The notes: generated from the sequence alone by a model not told the origin. DNA of 64,000 bases from Roseiarcus sp963709185 (GCA_963709185.1 CAVPVQ010000028.1:248001-312000); one strand, 5' to 3'. Shown: positions 18,264-27,944, counted from the stretch's first letter. A program made the numbers and translations.

Positions 18264-19847
18264 ATGAGCGAACTGGATTATCTGGCGAGCAAATTGCGAC
18301 TGGGCGCGATTTCGCGGCGCGAGTTCGTCGGACGCGCGGCGGCGCTGGGCGTCTCCAGCGCGTTGCTCTCGAACATGACCGGCGATCTCGCCATGGCGGC
18401 CGAATCGCCCAAGAAAGGCGGAACATTGCGCTTGGGACTGGTCGGCGGCAGCACCACCGACAGCATCGACCCCGGCAGCTATACGGATTCGGTGATGATC
18501 GCGGTCGGCCACGGGCTGTTCAACGGTCTCGTCGAATGGGCGGCCGACGGCAAGCCGGTCCCCGAACTGGCGACGAGCTGGGAGGGCAAGAACGGCGCCA
18601 CCGAATGGGTGTTGAACCTGCGCAAGGGCGTCAAATTCTCCGATGGCAAGGATTTCGACGCGGACGACGCGATCTATTCGTTGAACCTGCATCGCGGCGA
18701 GACCAAATCGGGCGCGGCCGGCGTGATGAAGGCGGTCAAGGACATCAAGAAACTCGCGCGATACCAGATCCAGATCACCCTCGACGCGGCCGACGCGGAT
18801 TTCCCCTATGTGCTCACCGACTATCATCTCCTGATGGTGCCGGACGGGTTCAAGGATTGGTCGAAGCCGGTCGGCACCGGCGGCTATGTGCTCGACCATT
18901 TCGACCCCGGCGTGCGGATCGCGGTCAAGAAGGGCGCCGACTACTGGAAGGAAGGGCGCGGCAACCTCGACGCCGCCGAGATCACGGTGATCAGCGACGG
19001 TTCGGCGCGCCTCAACGCGCTGGTCTCACACCAGATCGACATCATCAACCGCGTCGACCACAAGGCCGTCGCGCTGCTCACCAAGGCGCCCAAGACCGAG
19101 ATCGTGCGCGCGCCCGGCGGCTGGCACGCGGTGATGGCGATGGAGATGGACAAGCCCCCCTACGACAATCCCGACATCAGGCTCGCCGTGAAATATGCGA
19201 TCGACCGCGAGCAGATCCTCAGGGCGCTGTTCAGCGGCTATGGCACGCTCGGCAACGATCACCCGATTCCGCCGAGCGATCCCTATTTCAACAAGGAGCT
19301 GGCGCAGCGGAAGCACGATCCGGACAAGGCCGCCTTCCATCTCAAGAAGTCCGGCATCGATCCGACGATCGTGCTGCAGGCCTCGGAAGCCGCCTTCGCC
19401 GGCGCGGTGGACATGGGCACGCTGGTCCAGTCCAGCGGCAGCAAGGCCGGTCTCAAGATCGAGCTGAAGAAGGAGCCGGCCGACGGCTTCTGGGACAATG
19501 TCTGGCTGAAAGGCGCGTTCGTCGAGAGCTACTGGGGCGGGCGACCCGCGGCGACGCAAATGCTGTCGGTGGCTTTTGGCGCGGGCGCGCCGTGGAACGA
19601 ATCCCACTGGAAGAACGACAAGTTCGAAAAGCTGCTGGCCGACGCCAAGAGCGAGACCGACGAGACCAAGCGCAAGGGCTATATCTGGGAGATGCAGGCG
19701 ATGCTGCACGACGACGGCGGTGCGGTCATCCCGGTGTTCCGCGATTGGATCGACGCCCATCACGACAATGTCGGCGGTCACACGCCGCATGGCGGCTTCG
19801 ACATGGACAACGGCTACATCCTCGACAAGGCGTTCATCAAGGCTTGA
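18264..19847 (+). CDS. ABC transporter substrate-binding protein, peptide/nickel family 5, Tat-exported
   Basis: A 527-residue periplasmic binding protein of family SBP_bac_5 (DppA/OppA type). ATG 18264 follows GGGGAGGTG. The N-terminus has a twin-arginine signal (SRREFVG, Arg18-Arg19, then a mild hydrophobic run up to AMAA), so it should cross the membrane folded. Family features include GGTLRLGLVGG, LRKGVKFSDGKDFDADD, VGTGGYVLDHFDPG and AVKYAIDREQIL. It heads a complete importer operon with two permeases and a double ATPase. The ligand, probably an oligopeptide or peptide-like compound, cannot be assigned. Confidence 0.9.
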   Translation: MSELDYLASKLRLGAISRREFVGRAAALGVSSALLSNMTGDLAMAAESPKKGGTLRLGLVGGSTTDSIDPGSYTDSVMIAVGHGLFNGLVEWAADGKPVPELATSWEGKNGATEWVLNLRKGVKFSDGKDFDADDAIYSLNLHRGETKSGAAGVMKAVKDIKKLARYQIQITLDAADADFPYVLTDYHLLMVPDGFKDWSKPVGTGGYVLDHFDPGVRIAVKKGADYWKEGRGNLDAAEITVISDGSARLNALVSHQIDIINRVDHKAVALLTKAPKTEIVRAPGGWHAVMAMEMDKPPYDNPDIRLAVKYAIDREQILRALFSGYGTLGNDHPIPPSDPYFNKELAQRKHDPDKAAFHLKKSGIDPTIVLQASEAAFAGAVDMGTLVQSSGSKAGLKIELKKEPADGFWDNVWLKGAFVESYWGGRPAATQMLSVAFGAGAPWNESHWKNDKFEKLLADAKSETDETKRKGYIWEMQAMLHDDGGAVIPVFRDWIDAHHDNVGGHTPHGGFDMDNGYILDKAFIKA

Positions 19848-19968
19848 TCGGCTCGCGCCGAGGGGCGAACGAGCCGAAGGCGCGGGTCGCCGGGCGACCA
19901 GACTCGAGGGTCGGCGGCCGCGCCGGCCCGGGCGCCCGGCGCGCGTCGCAAAACTGAGGATTTGCGTC

Positions 19969-20916
19969 TTGCTGAAGCTCGTCGTCCAACGGCTCGGCCT
20001 GGGGCTGGTCACCCTGCTCGCCGCGTCGATCCTGATCTTCCTCGGCACCGAGATTCTGCCGGGCGACGTCGCCTCGGCGATCCTGCAAAACAATGCGACG
20101 CCGGAAAACCTCAAGGCGCTGCGCCTCGAACTCGGGCTCGACCGCCCGGCGGTCGTTCGCTATCTCGAATGGCTGTTTGGCGCGCTGCGCGGCGACTTCG
20201 GCCACTCGCTCGCCAATCACGCGGACGTGCTGAAGGAAGTGGCGCCGCGTTTCGCCAACACGATGTTCCTCGCCTCCTACGCCGCGTTCGTCTCGGTGCC
20301 GTTGGCGGTGGTGCTCGGCGTGCTGGCGGCGATCCGCCAGGGCGGGGTGTTCGATCGGCTGGTCAATCTGGTGACCCTGATGACCATCTCCTTGCCGGAC
20401 TATTTTCTCGCCTACATTCTCATCAAATATCTCGCGGTCGGATCGCCGCTGTTTCCCTCGCTCGCCAATGTGACGCCGGAAACGACGTTCGGCGATCGTC
20501 TCTATCTGACGTTCCTGCCGATGGTGACGCTGGTTCTGGTGATCGTCGCCCATATGATGCGCATGACCCGCGCCTCGGTTCTGTCGGTCATGGCGAGCCC
20601 GTATATCGAGATGGCGATTCTCAAGGGCCTGCCGAAAGCGCGCATCGTCGTTCGACACGCGCTGCCCAACGCGCTGGCCCCTATCATCTCGGTGGTCGCG
20701 CTGGATCTCGCCTATCTCATCGTCGGCGTCGTGGTCGTCGAGATCGTCTTCGTCTATCCCGGCCTCGGCCATCTGATGGTCGACGCGGTGGCCAAGCACG
20801 ACGTGCCGGTCGTGCAGGCTTGCGGCCTCATTTTCGCGGCGACGTTCATTCTGCTGAATCTGACCGCCGATGTGCTCGGCATCCTCTCCAACCCGCGATT
20901 GCGCCAGCCCCGCTAG
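19969..20916 (+). CDS. ABC transporter permease, DppB/OppB type
   Basis: A 315-residue inner-membrane permease with six transmembrane helices. The family start LKLVVQRLGLGLVTLLAAS and the first periplasmic loop GDVASAILQNNATPENL are typical of OppB/DppB. The coupling loop is SPYIEMAILKGLPKARIVVRHALPNALAP, which fits the cytoplasmic EAA motif. TTG 19969 is chosen as start because GAGGA lies eight bases upstream and no in-frame ATG precedes the conserved sequence. It follows the binding-protein gene after about 120 bases. Confidence 0.9.
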   Translation: MLKLVVQRLGLGLVTLLAASILIFLGTEILPGDVASAILQNNATPENLKALRLELGLDRPAVVRYLEWLFGALRGDFGHSLANHADVLKEVAPRFANTMFLASYAAFVSVPLAVVLGVLAAIRQGGVFDRLVNLVTLMTISLPDYFLAYILIKYLAVGSPLFPSLANVTPETTFGDRLYLTFLPMVTLVLVIVAHMMRMTRASVLSVMASPYIEMAILKGLPKARIVVRHALPNALAPIISVVALDLAYLIVGVVVVEIVFVYPGLGHLMVDAVAKHDVPVVQACGLIFAATFILLNLTADVLGILSNPRLRQPR

Positions 20917-20950
20917 GCGCGGTCGCGGCGCCGCCGCCAGGAAGGTTCGC

Positions 20951-21784
20951 ATGCGTCTGTTCGGCGCCAAACTCAGCCTCACCGCCGCGATCGGCCTCGC
21001 GGTGGTCGGGGTCTATCTGATCGTTGTGGTGCTCGCCCCGTTGATCGCGCCCTACGGGCAGGAGAACATCACCGAGAACGCCGACCCGTGGATCATCGAC
21101 GCGCAGCACTGGCTCGGGCTCGACAATCTGGGGCGCGACATTTTCAGCCGCCTGATCTTCGGGACGCGCCTGTCGGTCGGCCTGTCGCTGGTGATGACCG
21201 CGCTGGCCTTCCTGATCGGCGTCACCGCGGGCTTTGCGGCCGCCGTCGGCGGTGGTTGGCTCGACACCATCCTGTCGCGGCTCGTCGATCTCATCCTTTC
21301 GATGCCGCAGTTGATTTTCGCGCTGGTGATTCTCTCGGTCATGGGCTCGTCGCTGACCGTTCTCGTCCCCACCATCGCGCTGCTCAATTCGCCGATTGTA
21401 TTCCGGCTGGCGCGGGCGGTGGCGATGAACATCGTCAGCCTCGAATTCGTCGAGGCGGCGCAGGTGCGCGGCGAGGGCTGGTGGTGGATCGTCTCCCGCG
21501 AAATCCTGCCCAACGCGGTTCCCCCGCTGGTCGCCGAATTCGGCCTGCGCTTCTGCTTCACGTTCCTGTTCATCGCCTCGCTCAGCTTCCTCGGGCTCGG
21601 CGTGCAACCGCCCTATGCGGACCTCGGCGGCATGGTCAGGGACTATGCCGAGATGATCAACTACGGCGTGCCCGAGGCGCCGATCTATCCCGCCGCGGCG
21701 ATCGCCATTCTGACGATCGGCGTCAATTTCATCGTCGACTGGACGCTGGCGATGCATTCCAGGGGCCATGGAGAGGGCGCATGA
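20951..21784 (+). CDS. ABC transporter permease, DppC/OppC type
   Basis: A 277-residue permease, second half of the membrane channel. After one N-terminal helix (AIGLAVVGVYLIVVVLAPLIAPYG) comes the DppC signature HWLGLDNLGRDIFSRLIFGTRLSV. The EAA loop reads EFVEAAQVRGEGWWWIVSREILPNAVPP. The start follows AGGAAGG by five bases. It ends in ATGA, overlapping the ATPase start by four bases. Confidence 0.92.
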   Translation: MRLFGAKLSLTAAIGLAVVGVYLIVVVLAPLIAPYGQENITENADPWIIDAQHWLGLDNLGRDIFSRLIFGTRLSVGLSLVMTALAFLIGVTAGFAAAVGGGWLDTILSRLVDLILSMPQLIFALVILSVMGSSLTVLVPTIALLNSPIVFRLARAVAMNIVSLEFVEAAQVRGEGWWWIVSREILPNAVPPLVAEFGLRFCFTFLFIASLSFLGLGVQPPYADLGGMVRDYAEMINYGVPEAPIYPAAAIAILTIGVNFIVDWTLAMHSRGHGEGA

Positions 21785-23427
21785 GCGAGGCGCGTGCGGT
21801 CGGCGACGAGGTCCTCGACCTCAGGACCTTGCGCGTTCAGGTCAGGACCGACGCCGGCGACGGCCCGGTGCTGGTCAACGACGTGAGCCTGACGCTGCGG
21901 CGCGGTGAAGTGGTCGGACTGATCGGCGAATCGGGCGCTGGAAAATCGACCATCGGCCTCGCCTCGATGGGCTACACCCGACACGGCTGCGCGATCGTCG
22001 GCGGCGAGATCGTTTTCCGGGGCAAGGACGTCCGGCAAATGACGCCGGACGAGCGCCGCAAGCTGCGCGGTCCCGGCATCGCCTATATCGCCCAGAGCGC
22101 CGCGGCGTCGTTCAATCCGGCGATCCGTCTGATCGACCAGGTCTGCGAGGTGCCGATCCGCCACGGCGTGCTGTCGCCCGCGCAGGCCCGCGAGGAGGCG
22201 GTGAGCCTGTTCCGGCAGCTCGATCTGCCCGATCCCGAGACGATCGGCTCGCGCTATCCGCACCAGGTGTCGGGCGGTCAGTTGCAGCGGATCATGGCGG
22301 CGATGGCGATGGCGGCGAGGCCCGACATCGTGGTGTTCGACGAGCCGACCACCGCGCTCGACGTGACGACGCAGGTCGAATGCCTCGCCGCGTTCCGCAA
22401 GCTCATTCGCGAACACGGGGCGGCGGCGCTCTACATCACCCACGACCTCGCGGTGGTCGCCCAGATCGCCGACCGGATCATGGTGCTGCGCCGCGGCAAG
22501 ATGATCGAGTTCGGCGACACAAGGCAGATCCTGCAGCGGCCGGCGGACGACTACACCCGCCGCCTGGTCGCCGAGCGGGTCGCCAGTCACGATTTCGTTC
22601 AGGCGGAAGCCGGCGACGCCCCGCCGATTCTCGCCATCGACCATGTCAGCGCCGACTATCCCGGCAAACCCAAGGTCCTCGACGACGTCACTCTCGCCTT
22701 GCGCAAGGGCGATACGCTGGCGGTGGTCGGCGAATCCGGATCCGGAAAATCGACGCTGGCGCGAGCCGTGATGGGGCTGCTCGCCCGCAGCGCCGGCGAC
22801 GTGCGGTTCAACGGCGTCAGCCTGCCGCCGCGACTGAAGGATCGCCAGAAGGACCAGCTTCGCCGCGTGCAGATGATCTACCAGATGCCCGACGTCGCGC
22901 TGAACCCGCGCCAGACTCTGCTCGAAATCATCGGCCGGCCGGTGGCGTTCTATTTCAATCGCTCGCGCGCCGAGGTGAGGGCCCGCGTGTTGGAATTGCT
23001 GCGGCAGATGGACCTGCCCGAGACGTTCATTTCGCGCAAATCGGGCGAATTGTCGGGCGGCCAGAAACAGCGCGTGTCGATCGCCCGCGCCCTGGCCGCC
23101 GAGCCCGACCTGATCATTTGCGACGAGGTGACGTCGGCGCTCGACCAACTCGTCGGCGAGGAGATCCTGCGCCTGCTGAAAAAGCTGCAGGAGGATCTCG
23201 GCGTCGCCTATCTCTTCATTACCCATGACCTGGGGACGGTGAAGCGGATCGCCAACAAGGTCGCAGTGATGCTGCGAGGCCGGGTGGTCGCGGCGGGCGA
23301 AACGGCGCGCGTCTTCGCCCCGCCCTATCATCCCTACACCGAACTGCTGCTGTCGTCGGTGCCGGAAATGCGCCCCGAATGGCTCGACGAGGCGCTCGCG
23401 CGGCGCGCGGCCCGGTCGGGCGGCTGA
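21781..23427 (+). CDS. Dual ATP-binding protein of a peptide ABC transporter (DppD-DppF fusion type)
   Basis: A 548-residue protein with two complete nucleotide-binding domains in one chain. Domain one has GESGAGKST, signature VSGGQLQR and Walker B DIVVFDEPTTALD. Domain two (from about residue 285) has GESGSGKST, signature LSGGQKQRVSIARAL and DLIICDEVTSALD. The C-terminal PPYHPYTELLLSSVPE is the oligopeptide-transporter tail (oligo_HPY). Such fusions are common in alphaproteobacterial peptide/glutathione-type importers. The start overlaps the stop of the second permease, so expression is coupled. Confidence 0.93.
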   Translation: MSEARAVGDEVLDLRTLRVQVRTDAGDGPVLVNDVSLTLRRGEVVGLIGESGAGKSTIGLASMGYTRHGCAIVGGEIVFRGKDVRQMTPDERRKLRGPGIAYIAQSAAASFNPAIRLIDQVCEVPIRHGVLSPAQAREEAVSLFRQLDLPDPETIGSRYPHQVSGGQLQRIMAAMAMAARPDIVVFDEPTTALDVTTQVECLAAFRKLIREHGAAALYITHDLAVVAQIADRIMVLRRGKMIEFGDTRQILQRPADDYTRRLVAERVASHDFVQAEAGDAPPILAIDHVSADYPGKPKVLDDVTLALRKGDTLAVVGESGSGKSTLARAVMGLLARSAGDVRFNGVSLPPRLKDRQKDQLRRVQMIYQMPDVALNPRQTLLEIIGRPVAFYFNRSRAEVRARVLELLRQMDLPETFISRKSGELSGGQKQRVSIARALAAEPDLIICDEVTSALDQLVGEEILRLLKKLQEDLGVAYLFITHDLGTVKRIANKVAVMLRGRVVAAGETARVFAPPYHPYTELLLSSVPEMRPEWLDEALARRAARSGG

Positions 23428-23564
23428 ACCCGCCCGGGTTCGTCCGCCGCATTGGCGCGCCCGCCCTTGCCGCGCGCGCCCTTCATTGGCTATACGGCTA
23501 AGGCCCAACCTCGGTCCGTTGCGCGATTTTTGACAAGGGGTGCGCTTCAATTCAAGGAACGACA

Positions 23565-23595
23565 GCCGCTTCCGATCGGCTTGATCGGAGCGGGC
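23565..23595 (+). other. Hairpin in the ptsP leader
   Basis: An imperfect inverted repeat with arms GCCGCTTCCGATC (23565-23577) and GATCGGAGCGGGC (23583-23595) and a five-base loop lies about 70 bases upstream of the chosen ptsP start. There is no T-run after it. It may be a leader structure or a weak terminator of the preceding ABC operon; the role is not clear. Confidence 0.35.
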
Positions 23596-23666
23596 TGCGA
23601 ATGACGTTGGTTTCCCGGCGTCCGGCGATCACCGGGCGCGATCGGCGGCACAGGACAGGAACCTTC

Positions 23667-25931
23667 ATGCGTGGCCCAGGCGGACCGCGTCTTCTGTTGA
23701 GACGGCTGCGCGAGGTCATGGCGGAGCCCGTCACCGCGCAGGCGCGGCTCGACAGAATCGTCGTCCTGATCGCCTCCAACATGGTGGCCGAGGTGTGCTC
23801 GCTCTATGTGTCGCGGGCCGACGGGCCGTTGGAGCTGTTCGCCACCGAAGGCCTCAAGCGCGAGGCGGTGCACCTGACCACCATGCGCCCCGACGAGGGC
23901 CTGGTCGGCCTGATCGCGGCGAGCGCCGAACCGCTCGCCTTGTCCGACGCGCAGAACCATCCGGCCTTTTCCTACAAGCCGGAGACGGGCGAGGAAATCT
24001 ACCAATCCTTCCTCGGCGTGCCGGTGCTGCGCGGCGGCAATACGCTGGGCGTGCTCGTCGTGCAAAACCGGGCGCGCCGCAGCTATTCGGAAGAAGAGAT
24101 CGAGGCGCTGCAGACCACTGCGATGCTGCTCGCCGAACTGATCGCGTCGGGCGAGCTGCAATCGACCGCCGGCCAGGGCGCCGAGATCGCGCTGCGGCGT
24201 CCGGTCTCGCTGAAGGGCACGCCGATCGCCGACGGGCTGGGGCTTGGGCACGTCGTGCTTCACCAGCCGCGCATCATCGTGACCAAGCTGGTCGCCGATG
24301 ACGTGGACAGCGAGATCGCAAGGCTCGACGCGGCGATCGAGGCGATGCGCGCCTCGGTCGACGAACTCGTCGATCGATCGGACGACGCGGGGCCGGGCGA
24401 ACATGTCGAGGTGCTCGAAGCCTTCCGGATGATCGCCCACGATCGCGGCTGGCTGCGCCGGCTGCGCGAGGCGGTCGGCAGCGGCCTCACCGCCGAGGCG
24501 GCGGTCGAGCGCGTGCAGAACGACGCGCGCGCCAAGCTGCAACGCCAGACCGATCCCTATCTGCGCGACCGGCTGCACGACCTCAACGATCTCGCCAACC
24601 GGCTGCTGCATCAACTGGCCGGCCAGAGCCTCACCCTGCTGCCCAGCGCGTTGCCCGAGAACGCCATCCTGGTCGCCCGGTCGATGGGGCCGGCGGCGCT
24701 GCTCGACTATGACCGCTCGCGTCTGCGCGGCCTGGTGCTCGAAGAGGCCGGCGCGTCGAGCCATATCGCGATTGTCGCGCGGGCGCTGGCGATTCCGGCG
24801 GTCAGCGAGGTCCCCAACATTTCCGAAATCGTCGAGCAGGGCGACGCGATCATCGTCGACGGCGTTACCGGCGAGGTTCAGCTTCGCCCGCAGGCCGGGA
24901 TCGAGGATTCCTACCGCGAGAAGGCGCGCCTGCGCGCCCGCCGCCAGGATCAGTACCGCGCCCTGCGCGACACCCCCGCGGTAACCCGCGACGGCGTCGA
25001 GGTCGGGCTGCACATGAACGCCGGTCTGGTCGTCGACCTGCCGCATCTCGACGAGACCGGCGCGCAATCGATCGGCCTGTTCCGCACCGAATTGCAGTTC
25101 ATGCTCGCCCTGCGTTTCCCGCGCCTTTCGGCGCAGGAGCTGCTCTACCGGACGGTGCTCGACGCGGCCGGCGCGCGGCCGGTCACCTTCCGCACCCTCG
25201 ATATCGGCGGCGACAAGGTGCTGCCCTACATGAAGGGGCCGGAGGAGGAAAATCCGGCGCTTGGCTGGCGGGCGATCCGCATCGGGCTCGACAAGCCCGC
25301 GCTGCTGCGCACCCAGTTGCGCGCGATGCTGCGCGCCGGCGCCGGGCGAAGCCTGCGGGTCATGCTGCCGATGGTGTCCAGCGTCCACGAATTCGTCGCC
25401 GCGCGCGCCTTGCTGGAGCGCGAGCTTGCGTTCTGCGATCATCGCGGACGGGAGCGCCCGGCCGAGTTGAAACTCGGCGTGATGGTCGAAGTCCCCGCGT
25501 TGCTCTGGCAACTCGACGAACTCGCCGAGCGCGTCGATTTCCTGTCGGTCGGCTCCAACGACTTGCAGCAATATCTCTACGCCGCCGATCGCGACAACAA
25601 GCGCGTGGCAGGCCGCTTCGACAGCCTGTCGGCCGGCTTCCTGCGCGCGCTGAAGGCGATCGCCGACGCCGGTCGCCGTCACGACAAGCCGGTGACTTTG
25701 TGCGGCGAGATGGGCGGGCGCCCGCTCGAAGCGATGACTCTGGTCGCGCTGGGCTATCGCGGACTGTCGATGTCGGCCGCCGCGCTGGGGCCGATCAAGG
25801 CGATGGTGCTGTCGCTCGACGCGGCGGAGGTCACGCGCGAGGTCGAGGCGCTGCTCGCCGGCAGCGGCGACGCCGCTTCGCTGCGCGAGCCGTTGCGCGC
25901 GCTCGCCGAGCGCCTCGGCGTTCGGTTGTAG
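23667..25931 (+). CDS. ptsP: Phosphoenolpyruvate--protein phosphotransferase PtsP (EI-Ntr)
   Basis: First enzyme of the nitrogen-related PTS: it takes phosphate from PEP and passes it to NPr and EIIA-Ntr, a regulatory rather than sugar-transport chain. The N-terminal GAF domain (residues about 15-155) senses nitrogen status in relatives. The phospho-His domain carries GASSHIAIVARAL, and the PEP-binding barrel shows FRTELQFM, TFRTLDIGGDKVLPY, LPMVSSVHEF, SVGSNDLQQY and the Cys in TLCGEMGGRP. ATG 23667 follows AGGA and gives 754 residues, the usual length; an upstream in-frame ATG at 23601 would add 22 residues. prfA follows, as in many rhizobia. Confidence 0.94.
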   Translation: MRGPGGPRLLLRRLREVMAEPVTAQARLDRIVVLIASNMVAEVCSLYVSRADGPLELFATEGLKREAVHLTTMRPDEGLVGLIAASAEPLALSDAQNHPAFSYKPETGEEIYQSFLGVPVLRGGNTLGVLVVQNRARRSYSEEEIEALQTTAMLLAELIASGELQSTAGQGAEIALRRPVSLKGTPIADGLGLGHVVLHQPRIIVTKLVADDVDSEIARLDAAIEAMRASVDELVDRSDDAGPGEHVEVLEAFRMIAHDRGWLRRLREAVGSGLTAEAAVERVQNDARAKLQRQTDPYLRDRLHDLNDLANRLLHQLAGQSLTLLPSALPENAILVARSMGPAALLDYDRSRLRGLVLEEAGASSHIAIVARALAIPAVSEVPNISEIVEQGDAIIVDGVTGEVQLRPQAGIEDSYREKARLRARRQDQYRALRDTPAVTRDGVEVGLHMNAGLVVDLPHLDETGAQSIGLFRTELQFMLALRFPRLSAQELLYRTVLDAAGARPVTFRTLDIGGDKVLPYMKGPEEENPALGWRAIRIGLDKPALLRTQLRAMLRAGAGRSLRVMLPMVSSVHEFVAARALLERELAFCDHRGRERPAELKLGVMVEVPALLWQLDELAERVDFLSVGSNDLQQYLYAADRDNKRVAGRFDSLSAGFLRALKAIADAGRRHDKPVTLCGEMGGRPLEAMTLVALGYRGLSMSAAALGPIKAMVLSLDAAEVTREVEALLAGSGDAASLREPLRALAERLGVRL

Positions 25932-25981
25932 CCGACGACGCCCGCTGCGCGACCCGAAAGCCCGGACCCGTGAACACCGCC

Positions 25982-27058
25982 ATGACGCCAAACGACAATC
26001 TCGACCTCATTCTGCGCCGCCATCAGGAGATCGGCGCCCGCCTCGCGGAAGGCGGCGGCGGCAATGACTACGCGGCGCTGTCGCGCGAACTCGCCGAGCT
26101 CGATCCCGTGGTCGCGGCGATCAGCGCCTATCGCGCCCGCGAGCGCGAGCGCGCCGACCTCGCGGCGCTGATCGACGATCCTGCGACCGACGCTGAGATG
26201 CGCGCGCTGGCCCGCGCTGAGCTGGAAGTCGCCGAGGCCGAGGCGGCGGCGACGGCGCGCCAGATCCGGATTTCGCTGTTGCCCAGGGACGCCGCCGACG
26301 AAGGCAACGTTATCCTCGAGTTACGCGCCGGGACCGGCGGCGACGAAGCGGCGCTGTTCGCCGGCGACCTGTTCCGCATGTATCTGAAATACGCCGAGTC
26401 GAAAGGCTGGAAGGTCGAGGTGCTGTCGGAGAGCGAGGGCGCGGCCGGCGGCTACCGGGAAATCATCGCCGAGATCGCCGGGCGCGGCGCTTTCGCGAGA
26501 CTCAAGTTCGAGAGCGGCGTGCACCGCGTGCAGCGCGTGCCGGCGACCGAAACGCAAGGGCGCATCCACACCTCGGCGGCGACCGTCGCGGTGCTGCCCG
26601 AGGCGCAGGAACTCGATTTCGTGATCAACGAAGCGGATCTGAAGATCGATACGATGCGCTCCAGCGGGGCCGGCGGCCAACATGTCAACAAGACCGAATC
26701 GGCGATTCGCATCACCCATCTGCCGACCGGCGTGGTGGTCGCGGTGCAGGAGGAGCGCTCGCAGCACCGCAACAAGGCCAAGGCGATGGCGGTGCTGCGC
26801 TCGCGCATCCTCGACGCGCAGAACCAGCGCGCCGACGAGCAGCGCGCCGCCGACCGGCGCTCGCAGGTCGGCTCGGGCGACCGCTCGCAACGCATCCGCA
26901 CCTATAATTTTCCGCAGGACCGGGTGACCGACCACCGCATCGGCCTGACCCTCTACACGCTCGCCCGGCTGATGGAGGGCGAGGGCCTCGACGCGATCAT
27001 CGACGCCCTGACCGCCGAACGCCAGGCCGAGCTGCTGGCGGCGCAGGGGGCGCTGTGA
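25982..27058 (+). CDS. prfA: Peptide chain release factor 1
   Basis: A 358-residue class I release factor that recognises UAA/UAG and triggers peptide release. The catalytic GGQ is in SGAGGQHVNKTESAIRITH, the specificity region near HRVQRVPATETQGRIHTSAATVAVLP contains the P-A-T element (the PxT class of RF1), and the end FPQDRVTDHRIGLTLY is conserved. ATG 25982 is taken as the start; an in-frame GTG at 25970 is possible. prmC, which usually follows prfA and methylates the GGQ glutamine, is not downstream here; another methyltransferase region follows instead. Confidence 0.95.
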   Translation: MTPNDNLDLILRRHQEIGARLAEGGGGNDYAALSRELAELDPVVAAISAYRARERERADLAALIDDPATDAEMRALARAELEVAEAEAAATARQIRISLLPRDAADEGNVILELRAGTGGDEAALFAGDLFRMYLKYAESKGWKVEVLSESEGAAGGYREIIAEIAGRGAFARLKFESGVHRVQRVPATETQGRIHTSAATVAVLPEAQELDFVINEADLKIDTMRSSGAGGQHVNKTESAIRITHLPTGVVVAVQEERSQHRNKAKAMAVLRSRILDAQNQRADEQRAADRRSQVGSGDRSQRIRTYNFPQDRVTDHRIGLTLYTLARLMEGEGLDAIIDALTAERQAELLAAQGAL

Positions 27059-27128
27059 GGACAAGGGCGGCGGGGGCGCGTTAGCGGCTTTCAGGGCGAC
27101 GCCGTTTCGCGATCGCTGCGCGAGCCGC

Positions 27129-27379
27129 CCGCATTTGCCGCCGCCCCCGCAAATGCGGTATCCACCGCCCCCGAACTATAGCAATCGGCCGCGCGCCCGG
27201 CGCGAATGCGGGGTCTCGTGGAACAACGACTATCGGCGGCGCCGGTCCGGCTGGCCTATGGCGTCGATCCCCGGCGGCCGGAGCGCTACAGCCTGCGTCA
27301 GGCGCGCTACGACGCGCTGGCCCATGACATCGACGCGCTGGCCGACGCCGCGGCCAAGGCTGGGCGGCGGCTCAGCGTG
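27129..27379 (+). repeat. Direct duplication, copy 1 (5' end of the methyltransferase gene)
   Basis: This stretch matches 28020-28280 almost base for base, including the leader hairpin GCATTTGC/GCAAATGC and the first 60 or so codons of the methyltransferase. It lacks about eight bases present in copy 2 (near 27205 versus 28100), and has scattered substitutions, for example ACAACG for ACAGCG, so the copies have diverged. The two copies flank the low-GC gene at 27430. Confidence 0.85.
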
Positions 27380-27454
27380 TGCTATGCTTCGACGGGCCAG
27401 ACGGGCCGATTACGATCACGGGGGTGCATATGCGGGCGGCTTTTTCCCTATTGA
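27206..27454 (+). pseudogene. Truncated 5' copy of a SAM-dependent methyltransferase gene
   Basis: ATG 27206 opens MRGLVEQRLSAAPVRLAYG, the same N-terminus as the intact methyltransferase downstream. It stays colinear through AGRRLSV, then diverges to unrelated sequence exactly where the SAM motif VLDIGSGGG should begin, ending at 27454. No catalytic motif remains. It is the product of the duplication that flanks the secreted-protein gene. Confidence 0.7.
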
Positions 27455-27921
27455 GCTTGTTGCTTTCCTCGGTTGTTGTTCACGCAGAACCAATGGAAGT
27501 GCGCCCAAGCGCGCCCATTGCGGAATTCACCCTCCCCGACAATTGGGAAACGAAGCGGATTGAACGCGGCGTTCAGGCTACCAGCCCTGACCAGGAAGTC
27601 TACTTCTGGATAGAGGCGTACAAGCCAGACGAGTTTCAGCAGATTCTCGCAGAACACAATGAATATTGGAAAAAGCAAGGCGTCGTAATTACGTCGAGCG
27701 ATCAAGAGAAACATCAAGAAGGCAGCAAAGAAGTATCGATAACCAACGAGCATGCGACATGGAAGGGCAAGCCGACGGTGCTTTACTACGTAGAGTTCCA
27801 ATTGGGATTGCCGTCTCAATCGAATATAGTTCTCACTTATTGGGCCTCTCCCAAAGGCGACCAAGCCTTTCACAAGGAAGTCGGCGACGTGTTGGGAAGC
27901 GTGAACGTGACGGAGAAATAA
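27430..27921 (+). CDS. Secreted hypothetical protein of low GC content
   Basis: A 163-residue protein with a good Sec signal peptide (MRAAFSLLSLLLSSVVVHA, cleavage expected near residue 19). The mature part has no recognised family. It is rich in charged and aromatic residues (EFTLPDNWETKRIERGVQ, VYFWIEAYKPDEFQQIL, GKPTVLYYVEFQLG), suggesting a small periplasmic beta-rich domain. GC content is far below its surroundings (24/60 at 27661-27720), and direct repeats flank it, so it was probably inserted by recombination or transfer. A strong hairpin follows its stop. GGGGGTG just upstream could serve as ribosome site. Confidence 0.7.
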   Translation: MRAAFSLLSLLLSSVVVHAEPMEVRPSAPIAEFTLPDNWETKRIERGVQATSPDQEVYFWIEAYKPDEFQQILAEHNEYWKKQGVVITSSDQEKHQEGSKEVSITNEHATWKGKPTVLYYVEFQLGLPSQSNIVLTYWASPKGDQAFHKEVGDVLGSVNVTEK

Positions 27922-27944
27922 TCCCGACTTCGTCGCCTGAGGCG

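Noticed and set aside
23547..25991. An 814-codon open frame on the minus strand opposite ptsP
   Set aside because: It is the complement of a perfectly conserved PtsP; its product is Arg/Gly/Asp-rich low-complexity sequence with no domain. High GC content produces such antisense frames.
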